Assembly: GCA_945870115.1 (NCBI GenBank)
Contig: CAMBRH010000042.1
Span: 1-16,333, forward strand
DNA: 16,333 nt
From: Chitinophaga pinensis
GTDB lineage: Bacteria > Bacteroidota > Bacteroidia > Flavobacteriales_D > Crocinitomicaceae
Reading direction: 5' to 3'
Shown here: piece by piece, positions 1 through 6,980 of the stretch
Layout of the letters: each line of letters begins with the position of its first letter
Position numbering within the stretch: position 1 is the first letter of the stretch
Made by a program: the position numbers and the translations under genes
The notes under the pieces: model-generated
The model's input: only the letters and a program-made list of their open reading frames with translations
Databases searched by the model: none
Told to the model about the DNA's origin: nothing

Positions 1-354
1 TCAGCACCCAAATTAATTTGCATCACTTTAGGTCAAAATGATGGTTTTCAGAAAACAGATTTATTTGTTTCGACGTATTTCAAGTTTGTAAAAAAATTAA
101 AAAAGCGTTATCCAAATACAAAAATTATATGCTGTTCAAGTCCAATGGCCACTCGAGTATTAAAAGATTATCAAGAACGGAATTTGAATAAATTGGCTCA
201 AAAATTTAAGACAAATAATATTAATAGAACCTATTTATTTTTCTACAAAGGAATTTATAGAAACGGATATTTATTTCATCCAAGTATTCAAGAACATAAA
301 AAAATTGCCGCTGAATTAATTGATTTCATTACTGAAAAGGAAATTTTAAATTGA
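1..354 (+). CDS. SGNH/GDSL-like hydrolase (CE2-like esterase), C-terminal fragment
   Basis: The frame is open from the first base of the window to a TGA at 352-354, so this is the last 117 codons of a gene that begins to the left. The fragment opens with ITLGQNDG at codons 8-15, which fits the GxND block III of SGNH hydrolases. Near the end is FHPSIQEHKKIA, with His at codons 93 and 99. This matches the HPxxxxH form of block V found in carbohydrate esterase family 2 and related acylhydrolases, where the His before Pro is catalytic. The nucleophile Ser block lies outside the window, so activity cannot be judged. Such enzymes usually remove acetyl or acyl groups from sugars or lipids, often outside the cytoplasm. 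The ATG at 145 is internal, because the conserved GxND block lies upstream of it in the same frame. Confidence 0.72.
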   Translation, partial: SAPKLICITLGQNDGFQKTDLFVSTYFKFVKKLKKRYPNTKIICCSSPMATRVLKDYQERNLNKLAQKFKTNNINRTYLFFYKGIYRNGYLFHPSIQEHKKIAAELIDFITEKEILN

Positions 355-403
355 TTTCTGCGTATTTTTACACAAACGGTAAACGTCCTATCATAAAAAA
401 GTA

Positions 404-411
404 TATTTTTG
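404..411 (+). promoter_or_regulatory. Bacteroidota-type -7 promoter element (TATTTTTG) for the S9 peptidase gene
   Basis: TATTTTTG fits the TAnnTTTG -7 consensus of the primary sigma factor in Bacteroidota. No TTTG -33 box is visible at the usual distance. Transcription would begin at about 415-418. The ATG at 416 would then be essentially leaderless, while the ATG at 443 would have a leader of about 25 nt. AT-rich DNA makes chance matches common. Confidence 0.42.
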
Positions 412-442
412 ATAAATGAATTTTAATTTAAAATCAACTTTT

Positions 443-2854
443 ATGAAAAATCAAATTGTCTTATCTTTTTTCCTTTTTACCTTCTCTTTCATTTTTTCAC
501 AAGAGAATTTGACCTACCAAAAACCGCCCAAAGAAATTTTGGAATTGGTTGATATTGAAAGAGCTCCCTCAGTTTCAATTGATTCAAAAAATGAAAACAT
601 GTTGTTTACTTATCGCAAAATGTACAAAAATTTGGATGATTTGTCACAAGAAGAAATGCGTTTGGGTGGACTTAGAATTAATCCAAAATTAAATATTTCA
701 AGTACAATTACTTATGTAAATAATTTGAAATTAAGAAAATTCAAAGCAACAGTTTTAACAGAGGTGAAAGGTTTGCCAACAAATCCAAAAATTGCAAATA
801 TCACTTGGTCGCCAAATGAAAAATTCATTGCTTTCACGCATACTTCTGATTTAGGTGTTGAACTTTGGTTGTTGGATATTGATGTAGCTTCTGCAAGAAA
901 ATTGACATCGGATTTGTTGAATGCAAATACTGGAAATCCAATTACGTGGTTTAAAGACAACGAATCGCTTTTAGTGAAATTTTTACCGAAAGATAGACCA
1001 GCATTATTATCTGCAGCGAGTGCTTTGCCGGTTGGTCCAAATGTATCGGTTTCTGAAAGTGGCGAAAAAGCGCAAAATAGAACTTATGCAGATTTATTGA
1101 AAAATAAAATGGATGAAGCAAATTTCGAAAACTTGATGACTTCTGAATTAAAACAAGTAAAATTAGATGGTAATACTTATGCTTGGAAAAGCAAAGCGAT
1201 GTATTTAGGAACTTATTTTTCTCCTGATGGACATTATGTTTTGGCAACAATTCTTCAAAAACCGTTTTCTTACATTGTACAATACAATCGCTTTCCAATG
1301 ACGCAAATTGTGTATGATGAAAGAGGAAAAACAGTGAAAGAAGTCAACAATATTCAACTTTCTGAAACTTTACCAAAAGGTTTTATGGCTGTGCGAACAG
1401 GAAAAAGAGATATGTATTGGAGAGCAGATAAAGCTGCGAGTTTGTATTATGTTGAAGCTTTAGATGGTGGAGATCCAGAGAAGAAAATGGAATTTAGAGA
1501 CGAGCTTTTTTCATGGGATGCACCTTTTGACAAAGCAGGAATTTCTTTGGTAAAAACGAAACAACGTTTTTCTGATGTTGAATGGGGAAATGATCAAATT
1601 GCCTTGGTTTCTGACAGCTGGTATGACACAAGAAATACAAAAACATATTTGATAAATCCGTCTGATGCCAATCAAGCACCAAAAACAATTTTTGATAGAA
1701 GTTCAGACGATGCTTACAGCGATCCAGGAGCTTTCGACTCTAAAAAGAATGCAAATGGAATGTATGTTTTGAATATCATTAAAAGTGAAGTTTGCTTAAT
1801 TGGTGAAGGTTTTACTGAAAAAGGTCAATTTCCATTTATTGATAAAATGAATTTCGCAACAGGAAAAACTGCGCGCATTTATCAATGTACTTATGCAGAT
1901 AAACAGGAAATTATTTATTCCATGATAGACGTTTTAAAAGGAGATGTGTTGGTTCAAATTCAATCAAAAAATGAATTTCCAAATTATTATGTGAGAAACA
2001 TCAAAAGTAAAAAAGCACCTTTCATGCTAACGAATTTTGCAAATCCATTCAAAAGCATTGAAAATGTATCAAAAGAAGTCATTAATTATAAACGTAAAGA
2101 TGGAGTGGAACTTTCAGCAACACTTTATTTACCTGTTGGTTACGATAAAACCAAAAAAGAAAAACTTCCAATGATTATGTGGGCTTATCCAAAAGAATTT
2201 AAGGATAAAAATTCAGCAGGACAAGTTACTTCAAATCCTAATACATTTACTTTTCCATTTTATGGAACGCCGATTTATTGGGTTACAAGAGGTTATGCTG
2301 TTTTAGACGATGCTGCTTTCCCAATTTTAGGAGAAGGAGAAACACAACCAAACGATAGTTTTATCACACAATTAGTTGATAATGCAGCTGCTGCAATTGA
2401 TGCTGTTGATAAATTAGGTTACATCAATCCTAAAAAAGTTGCAGTTGGAGGACATTCTTACGGAGCCTTTATGACAGCAAATTTATTGACACATTCTAAT
2501 TTGTTTGCTTGTGGAGTTGCAAGAAGTGGAGCATATAACAGAACACTTACTCCTTTTGGATTTCAAAGTGAAGAAAGATCTTATTGGGACGTTCCGAATA
2601 TTTACAACGAAATGTCGCCTTTTATGACTGCTGATAAAATGAAAACACCTTTGTTGTTAATTCATGGTGAAGCAGATAATAATCCTGGAACATTTACCTT
2701 ACAAAGTGAACGTTATTTCAACGCATTAAAAGGTTTAGGAAATCCAGCAAGATTGGTTTTGTTGCCAAAAGAAAGTCATGGTTATGCTGCTTTAGAAAGT
2801 ATTTTACATGTTTTGTGGGAACAAGATCAGTGGTTTGAGAAATATTTGAAATAA
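443..2854 (+). CDS. Secreted S9 family serine peptidase, glutamyl endopeptidase (CGEP)-like
   Basis: This gene encodes a prolyl-oligopeptidase-type serine peptidase of about 803 residues, counted from the ATG at 443. Residues 1-20 form a typical signal peptide (MKNQ, a Phe/Leu-rich core, then IFSQ), so the enzyme is exported, probably to the periplasm. Residues of roughly 60-560 have the spacing of a beta-propeller, and the alpha/beta-hydrolase domain occupies about 580-803. The catalytic triad is visible: Ser672 in GGHSYGAFMTANLL, Asp745 in HGEADNNPGT and His779 in KESHGYAA. From memory, these motifs and the YNRTLTPFGFQ and MSPFM segments resemble the plant chloroplast glutamyl endopeptidase CGEP more than classical prolyl oligopeptidase or DPP-IV. 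Cleavage after Glu is therefore a reasonable inference but is not shown. An in-frame ATG at 416 would add nine residues. I prefer 443 because of the promoter position and the cleaner signal peptide. The gene stands alone; the AlkD-like gene starts 248 bp downstream. Confidence 0.93.
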   Translation: MKNQIVLSFFLFTFSFIFSQENLTYQKPPKEILELVDIERAPSVSIDSKNENMLFTYRKMYKNLDDLSQEEMRLGGLRINPKLNISSTITYVNNLKLRKFKATVLTEVKGLPTNPKIANITWSPNEKFIAFTHTSDLGVELWLLDIDVASARKLTSDLLNANTGNPITWFKDNESLLVKFLPKDRPALLSAASALPVGPNVSVSESGEKAQNRTYADLLKNKMDEANFENLMTSELKQVKLDGNTYAWKSKAMYLGTYFSPDGHYVLATILQKPFSYIVQYNRFPMTQIVYDERGKTVKEVNNIQLSETLPKGFMAVRTGKRDMYWRADKAASLYYVEALDGGDPEKKMEFRDELFSWDAPFDKAGISLVKTKQRFSDVEWGNDQIALVSDSWYDTRNTKTYLINPSDANQAPKTIFDRSSDDAYSDPGAFDSKKNANGMYVLNIIKSEVCLIGEGFTEKGQFPFIDKMNFATGKTARIYQCTYADKQEIIYSMIDVLKGDVLVQIQSKNEFPNYYVRNIKSKKAPFMLTNFANPFKSIENVSKEVINYKRKDGVELSATLYLPVGYDKTKKEKLPMIMWAYPKEFKDKNSAGQVTSNPNTFTFPFYGTPIYWVTRGYAVLDDAAFPILGEGETQPNDSFITQLVDNAAAAIDAVDKLGYINPKKVAVGGHSYGAFMTANLLTHSNLFACGVARSGAYNRTLTPFGFQSEERSYWDVPNIYNEMSPFMTADKMKTPLLLIHGEADNNPGTFTLQSERYFNALKGLGNPARLVLLPKESHGYAALESILHVLWEQDQWFEKYLK

Positions 2855-2864
2855 ACATTAAAAT

Positions 2865-2935
2865 ATTAGGTCGTCAGGACATCAGGATTAACTTCGTTGC
2901 TGCTTCGCGGTTTAAGACTTTGTAATGTGCGTGAA
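2865..2935 (+). repeat. Degenerate intergenic repeat 3' of the S9 peptidase gene
   Basis: Just after the stop codon lies a low-complexity stretch with GTCAGGACATCAGGAT followed by CTTCGTTGCTGCTTCGCGG and AAGACTTTG. GACATCAG also occurs, in the same orientation relative to the gene, downstream of the ferredoxin gene. The CTTCG/CTTTG units resemble the CTTTGYG array at 15247-15332. I see no ORF here. It looks like a decayed member of dispersed intergenic repeats, but copy number in the genome cannot be checked from this window. Confidence 0.35.
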
Positions 2936-2942
2936 AAAGTTG

Positions 2943-3046
2943 AAAACTATTCAAAAGTTAGTTTTAATAACTCCAGAGGAGTGAAATGTTTATAACGGCG
3001 GATGTAATCCGCCGGATAGAATAAAATATCACGTTTTTGGCGCGTG
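2943..3046. repeat. REP-like cluster of hairpins
   Basis: Four inverted repeats sit within about 100 bp. AAAACTA/TAGTTTT is at 2943-2949 and 2959-2965. ACTCC-AGA-GGAGT is at 2970-2982. A perfect 8 bp stem, CGGCGGAT-GTA-ATCCGCCG, is at 2996-3014. CACG/CGTG is at 3030-3033 and 3043-3046 and is followed by a T-run. The block is clearly richer in G and C than its surroundings. The GGAGTGAAATGTTTATAA segment between stems two and three resembles dispersed palindromic elements I associate with Bacteroidota intergenic regions. It could also stop transcription or stabilise the 3' end of the S9 peptidase mRNA. Confidence 0.55.
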
Positions 3047-3102
3047 TTTTTGTTTAAAAACCTTGACAAAAACAATTTCTAATTTAGATAAACATAAAAT
3101 TT

Positions 3103-3810
3103 ATGACATTAAAAGAAGTAATGCAAGAGCTTGAATCTTATGGAGATGCTCAAACTAAAAAAACTTTGGGAGTTCACGGAGCAAAAGAACCTTATTTTGG
3201 AGTTAAGGTTGGTGATTTAAAGAAAATCTTGAAAAAGACCAAAAAAAACCATGAATTGTCTCTGGAATTATATGCCACAGGAAATTCAGATGCCATGTAT
3301 TTAGCTGGATTGATGGCTGATGAGAAAAAAATCTCAAAAGAAACCTTGGAAAAATGGGCTCATGAAGCTTATTGGTTTTATTTGTTTCAACATTCGGTTC
3401 CAATGTTAGCTGCAGAAACAGAATTTGGTTTTGAACTTGGTTTAAAATGGATTAAATCCCATATTGAAACGGTTGTTTCTTGTGGTTGGTCAACTTTGTC
3501 AAGTTTTGCAACGGTTCAAGATGATGAAAAGTTAGACATTAAAAAATACAGTGAATTGCTCGATTTCGTTGAAAAAAACATTCATGCACAAGAAAATAAT
3601 GTTCGCTCTTCTATGAATCTTTTTGTAATTGCCGTCGGAACGTATGTAAAAGATTTAACCGATAAATGTTTGGCAATTTCAGAAAAAGTAGGTAAAGTTA
3701 GTGTCATTAAAGAAGGAACAGCTTGTAAAGTGCCATTTGCTTCAGATTATATAAACAAAGCAAAAGACGCTGGAAAAATTGGTAGCAAGAGAAAAGTGGC
3801 TCGTTGTTGA
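3103..3810 (+). CDS. AlkD-like DNA alkylation repair protein (HEAT-like repeats)
   Basis: This 235-residue protein matches the DNA alkylation repair enzyme family (the AlkC/AlkD superfamily, PF08713 type), whose members are built from helical HEAT-like repeats that wrap DNA and excise alkylated bases. Recognisable segments are GNSDAMYLAGLMADE (about residues 60-75), VVSCGWSTLSSFAT (about 124-138), NNVRSSMNLFVIAVGTYVK (about 165-184) and a basic C-terminus, IGSKRKVARC. The length is normal for the family. I could not map the Trp and Asp catalytic residues of Bacillus AlkD with confidence, so glycosylase activity is inferred from family membership. Some subgroups may have other roles. The start is an ATG preceded by an A-rich leader. 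A 134-residue membrane protein gene begins 29 bp downstream on the same strand and is probably cotranscribed. Confidence 0.85.
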   Translation: MTLKEVMQELESYGDAQTKKTLGVHGAKEPYFGVKVGDLKKILKKTKKNHELSLELYATGNSDAMYLAGLMADEKKISKETLEKWAHEAYWFYLFQHSVPMLAAETEFGFELGLKWIKSHIETVVSCGWSTLSSFATVQDDEKLDIKKYSELLDFVEKNIHAQENNVRSSMNLFVIAVGTYVKDLTDKCLAISEKVGKVSVIKEGTACKVPFASDYINKAKDAGKIGSKRKVARC

Positions 3811-3839
3811 TTTTTAGGTAAAAATTTAGGAAAAATTAA

Positions 3840-4244
3840 ATGAAAATAGCTTCTAGTTTTTTATTAAATAATCAAGATTTTAACACTTCGGAACTAATTT
3901 CTAAAATTGAATCAATTGTAGAAAATCACAATCAATTTACTCTAATTGAAAAGCAAGAAAGGAAGTTATATTATTTTAAAAATAATATTTATTCATTCTT
4001 TTTGCTCAAACATTTTTTGCATAATGTTGTAATTTCAATTTCAGAATCAGATAAAAATTTTAAAATCAAATTTGAAACGAGTATAATTTTTGACCTATTG
4101 TACTTTGCTCTAATTCTTTATATTGGATTTATTCATGGCTCCAATTTTTTAGTTTTATTAATTTTTTTTCCAATTTCTTTGTTTGTAAAATTTTATTTTT
4201 TAGTGAAATTGAAAAGCCATATTAAAAACGCTCTTTTTGTTTGA
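3840..4244 (+). CDS. Small membrane protein of unknown function
   Basis: I do not recognise this 134-residue protein. Residues 1-80 look soluble and are rich in Asn, Lys and Phe, with an SKIESIVENHNQF helix-like segment near residues 20-33. Residues of about 83-122 are strongly hydrophobic and would form a two-helix hairpin, interrupted by HGSN near residue 100. A short basic tail, KLKSHIKNALFV, follows. There is no signal peptide. The gene starts at an ATG 29 bp after the alkylation repair gene and ends just before a strong terminator, so it is probably the second gene of a two-gene transcript. Codon use is as AT-rich as that of its neighbours. Coding is supported by the open frame, the gene spacing and the terminator, but conservation is unknown. 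Confidence 0.65.
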   Translation: MKIASSFLLNNQDFNTSELISKIESIVENHNQFTLIEKQERKLYYFKNNIYSFFLLKHFLHNVVISISESDKNFKIKFETSIIFDLLYFALILYIGFIHGSNFLVLLIFFPISLFVKFYFLVKLKSHIKNALFV

Positions 4245-4260
4245 ATCTAGTTTTTAAAAG

Positions 4261-4287
4261 AAGAACGTAAATGATTACGTTCTTTTT
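4261..4287. terminator. Strong bidirectional Rho-independent terminator
   Basis: A perfect 10 bp inverted repeat, AAGAACGTAA and TTACGTTCTT, flanks a 4-base ATGA loop and runs into TTTAATT on the + strand. On the - strand the stem is followed by CTTTTAAAAA. It lies between two converging genes, so it can end transcription from both the small membrane protein gene and the flippase gene. Confidence 0.88.
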
Positions 4288-4297
4288 AATTGAAAAA

Positions 4298-5746
4298 TTA
4301 TTTCTTCTTTTCTAAGCTATAAACAGTTCCTACAAATAACATGATAAATATATTTTTGATAATAAAGTTAATAATTGAATTATCAAAATTAATGGAGCTA
4401 CCAATAAAAAACAGTAAAATACTTAAGCCTAAGTACAAGAAAAATTTTCTTAAATTGTATTTAATAGGATAGTATTTTTGTCCTAATAAATAAGATGCAA
4501 TCATTTGTGCTGCATAGACAATCAAGGTTGCCCAAGCACAAGCCCAAAAACCATATTTTGGAATAAATAGTACATTTATCAAGATTGTTAAAAATGCTCC
4601 TCCAATTGAAATAAATGCACCAAATTTTGTTTGACCACTTAATTTATACCAAATGCTTTGGTTGTAATAAACGCCTAAAAAAACATTTGCTAAAAGCAAA
4701 ATTGGCACAACACCTAATCCAACCCAATAACTTTCATTTTGAATAAAATGCTTAAAAATATCGATGTTTAAAGAAACAACGAGAAAAACCAAACAAACAC
4801 CTGCAATGAAATAATTCATTGTTTTTACATATATTTTATTTCTATCTTCGTTTTTTGATTGCTTAAAGAAAAATGGTTCGGCTGCATAACGATAAGCTTG
4901 TAGAAAAATCGTTACAAGCATCGCTAATTTATAAACCGCACTATAAATCCCAACTTCTGTTTTCGCTTCGTCTAAGGTTTTTCCTGAAGTAAATAGGATT
5001 CTTTCCAATAAAATTCGATCGATGGTTTCGTTCACAATTCCTGCAAAACCAGCAAAAACTAATGGAAGAGAATATTTAACCATTTCAAAAGCAAGTTTAA
5101 AATCAAAGGCAAATTTGATGTTCAAAAAGTCCTTGTACAACATTGCTGGTTTTACCAAAGATGAAATTAAATTGGCAAATAAAATAAATAAAACTCCTTC
5201 TGATGGCCTTTCTTTGTCAAAAAAAGCAAAAAGAAAAATGAGGTTTAAAATGATATTTACAAAAATAGATGTAAATTGAATGAGGGCAAATTTTTTGGCT
5301 TTCTCTTCAGCGCGTAATTTTGCTAATGGTAAACTCGAAATTGAATCAATACAAACAATTAAAACCAGCAAAACGATGAATTCATTGTGTTCATGAAAAA
5401 GCAAAGCATCGGCTACTTCTTGATTAAAGAAAAGAACAACTAAAAGAAATAAAGTATTTAAAGCAATTATTGTTAAAAAACTATTTCCAAAAACTTTTTC
5501 TTTTTGACTGTGATCGTCATCGTTTGCGAGATTCAGATAACGAAAAAAGGTCGTTTCCATTCCAAAACTTAAAAAAACTACAAGGAAAGCAACCCACGCA
5601 TATAGAATTGAAATATCTCCGTAATCGGAAGGATTTTCAAAAACCAATGTGTAAAGTGGAACTAATAAAAAATTTAAAGTTCTACCTAAAATACTTGGTA
5701 AACCATAAATTGCTGCTTGTCCAAAAAGTTTTTTTATCGGGTTCAA
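4298..5746 (-). CDS. Wzx-type polysaccharide/oligosaccharide flippase
   Basis: This 482-residue, almost wholly hydrophobic protein has 12-14 predicted membrane helices and belongs to the MOP (MATE/MVF) superfamily of polysaccharide transporters. These proteins move lipid-linked sugar repeats across the inner membrane for O-antigen, capsule or exopolysaccharide assembly. The N-terminus KKLFGQAAIYGLPSILGR, followed by NFLLVPLYTLVF, is typical of the family, as is the first-helix substrate region. The start is a TTG codon at 5746-5744, shown by the conserved N-terminus. It overlaps the stop of the upstream enoyl-CoA hydratase gene in a 4-base TTGA, which suggests translational coupling. No glycosyltransferase genes lie nearby, so the substrate cannot be inferred. 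The gene ends 11 bp before the shared terminator. Confidence 0.88.
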   Translation of the reverse strand: MNPIKKLFGQAAIYGLPSILGRTLNFLLVPLYTLVFENPSDYGDISILYAWVAFLVVFLSFGMETTFFRYLNLANDDDHSQKEKVFGNSFLTIIALNTLFLLVVLFFNQEVADALLFHEHNEFIVLLVLIVCIDSISSLPLAKLRAEEKAKKFALIQFTSIFVNIILNLIFLFAFFDKERPSEGVLFILFANLISSLVKPAMLYKDFLNIKFAFDFKLAFEMVKYSLPLVFAGFAGIVNETIDRILLERILFTSGKTLDEAKTEVGIYSAVYKLAMLVTIFLQAYRYAAEPFFFKQSKNEDRNKIYVKTMNYFIAGVCLVFLVVSLNIDIFKHFIQNESYWVGLGVVPILLLANVFLGVYYNQSIWYKLSGQTKFGAFISIGGAFLTILINVLFIPKYGFWACAWATLIVYAAQMIASYLLGQKYYPIKYNLRKFFLYLGLSILLFFIGSSINFDNSIINFIIKNIFIMLFVGTVYSLEKKK

Positions 5747-6513
5747 GATCTGAAATTTGCTTTTCTTTTTTCTAAAAATGCTGTAGTTCCTTCAACGAAA
5801 TCTTTTGTGCCAAAACAAGCTCCAAATTCATTTATTTCTGTTTGAAATCCGTCTACACCATCTTTAAAATTAGCATTTATTGCTTTAATGGCGCTTTCAA
5901 TTGCTGAAGCCGAATTATTTAGAATTTTTGACGCAATTTTTTCTGCTTTTTCGTGTAATTCTTCTAAAGCGCAAACATCATTTACTAAACCCCATTTCAA
6001 AGCTTCATCAGCAGAAATCATTCCTGCAGTAAAAACCATTTCATTCGCTTTTCCTTTTCCAACTAATTGGGCCAAACGTTGTGTTCCTCCATATCCTGGA
6101 ATTACACCAAGAGAAACTTCTGGTAAACCCATTTTTGCATTAGAAGATGCGATTCGAATGTGTGAAGCCATTGCTAATTCTAATCCACCTCCAAGAGCAA
6201 AACCATTTACCGCTGCAATTACTGGTTTTGACATGTTTTCAATGAAATTAAACAACATTTCTTGTCCTTTTGCGGCCAATTCTTTTCCTTGATTTACGTC
6301 AAAATCAGAAAATTCTTTAATATCAGCTCCAGCAACGAAAGATTTTTCTCCTGAACCAGTTAAAATTACAACTCCTGTATTTGAATCTTCATTTGCAGTT
6401 TTCAAAGCAGCGTGCAATTCTTCAATTGTTTCTTTATTTAAAGCATTTAACTGAGCTGGACGATTAATTGTAATCCACTGAGTTTGATTTTTTTGTTCTA
6501 TTAATATATTCAT
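5743..6513 (-). CDS. Enoyl-CoA hydratase/isomerase (crotonase family)
   Basis: This 256-residue protein has the normal length of a cytoplasmic crotonase. It would hydrate trans-2-enoyl-CoA to 3-hydroxyacyl-CoA in fatty acid or amino acid breakdown. The oxyanion hole and CoA-binding segments are visible as SFVAGADIKEF (about residues 58-68) and GFALGGGLELAMA (104-116). Both acidic catalytic positions are present: Glu112 in GGGLELA and Glu132 in MGLPEVSLGVIPGYGGTQRL. These correspond to Glu144 and Glu164 of rat mitochondrial hydratase, which supports true hydratase chemistry rather than a diverged family member. The exact chain length or pathway cannot be read from the sequence. The start is an ATG at 6513. 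The gene lies downstream of the ferredoxin gene, with a 128 bp gap holding a palindrome, and overlaps the flippase start by 4 bases. Confidence 0.92.
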   Translation of the reverse strand: MNILIEQKNQTQWITINRPAQLNALNKETIEELHAALKTANEDSNTGVVILTGSGEKSFVAGADIKEFSDFDVNQGKELAAKGQEMLFNFIENMSKPVIAAVNGFALGGGLELAMASHIRIASSNAKMGLPEVSLGVIPGYGGTQRLAQLVGKGKANEMVFTAGMISADEALKWGLVNDVCALEELHEKAEKIASKILNNSASAIESAIKAINANFKDGVDGFQTEINEFGACFGTKDFVEGTTAFLEKRKANFRS

Positions 6514-6529
6514 TTTTTAAATATTAAGA

Positions 6530-6558
6530 TTGTTGGCTTCGAGGGCCTCAGTCAACAA
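6530..6558. repeat. Palindromic element between the ferredoxin and hydratase genes
   Basis: TTGTTGGCT at 6530-6538 pairs with AGTCAACAA at 6550-6558 (nine pairs, one of them G-T), closing over TCGAGGGCCTC. Read on the - strand, the core ACTGAGGCCCTCGAAGCC resembles the CTGAGCnnnGTCGAAG palindromes dispersed in many bacterial genomes. No T-run follows on the - strand, so it is a poor intrinsic terminator. It may instead affect the balance between ferredoxin and hydratase expression. Confidence 0.5.
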
Positions 6559-6599
6559 TTGAGTGATTTTTATAATAAAATTATGTATCCAAAAAGATT

Positions 6600-6641
6600 A
6601 AATTCTAATGTCTTTTATCTTCTAGTCTGATGTCTCTTTGT
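6600..6641 (-). repeat. GACA-rich degenerate repeat 3' of the ferredoxin gene
   Basis: Read in the sense of the ferredoxin gene, the sequence just before and after its stop-proximal region is a purine-rich series: AGACAAAGAGACATCAGACT, then AGAAGATAAAAGACAT. GACA or GATA units recur at irregular intervals of about 7-12 bases. There is no ORF and no stable hairpin. It resembles purine-rich intergenic repeats I associate with Flavobacteria; copy number in the genome is unknown from this window. Confidence 0.4.
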
Positions 6642-6962
6642 CTATTCTGGTGCTAAGCGCAATACAATTCCATCAATTTCTTCTGTTATAGGAATTTGAC
6701 AACCCAAACGTGAATTAGATTTTACGTGAAAGGCTTGGTCTAACATGTCTAATTCGGCATCTTTTTGTTCTTCTAAAACGGTGTCAGATTCTAAATAACA
6801 TTGACAAGTTGCGCACATTGCCATTCCACCACATTCGCCCAAAACAGGCAAATCATATGATTTACATAATTCCATGATATTCATGCTCATATCCGTTGGA
6901 GCAATTAATTCGTGGGAAACTCCTTCTCTATCAATTATTGTTACAGTAATGTCTGTTGCCAT
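6642..6962 (-). CDS. 2Fe-2S ferredoxin, adrenodoxin type
   Basis: This 106-residue cytoplasmic electron carrier has the plant/vertebrate-type 2Fe-2S fold. The cluster ligands follow C-x5-C-x2-C-x34-C: Cys44 in LGECGGMAMC, Cys50, Cys53 and Cys88 in RLGCQI. Cys33 and Cys55 are extra and are not expected to bind the cluster. The RLGCQI context and the acidic stretch at about residues 59-76 (containing EEQKDAELDMLD) point to the adrenodoxin/Isc-type branch rather than photosynthetic ferredoxin. The redox partner cannot be deduced, as no reductase or monooxygenase gene is adjacent. The start is an ATG at 6962. The gene is divergent from dusB across a 120 bp shared upstream region and may be transcribed together with the hydratase gene 128 bp downstream. 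Confidence 0.92.
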   Translation of the reverse strand: MATDITVTIIDREGVSHELIAPTDMSMNIMELCKSYDLPVLGECGGMAMCATCQCYLESDTVLEEQKDAELDMLDQAFHVKSNSRLGCQIPITEEIDGIVLRLAPE

Positions 6963-6980
6963 ATTTTACTTTTTTTAATG

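Noticed and set aside
145..147. ATG as the start of a small 69-residue gene
   Set aside because: The same frame is open to the window start and contains the GxND motif upstream, so this ATG is inside a larger SGNH-type gene.
951..1298. A 115-codon - strand open frame inside the S9 peptidase gene
   Set aside because: It is the shadow of a strongly supported gene. Its product is a Phe/Leu/His-rich sequence without recognisable features.
5888..6292. A 134-codon + strand open frame opposite the enoyl-CoA hydratase gene
   Set aside because: The opposite strand encodes a full crotonase with both catalytic Glu residues. This frame shows only composition typical of an antisense shadow.
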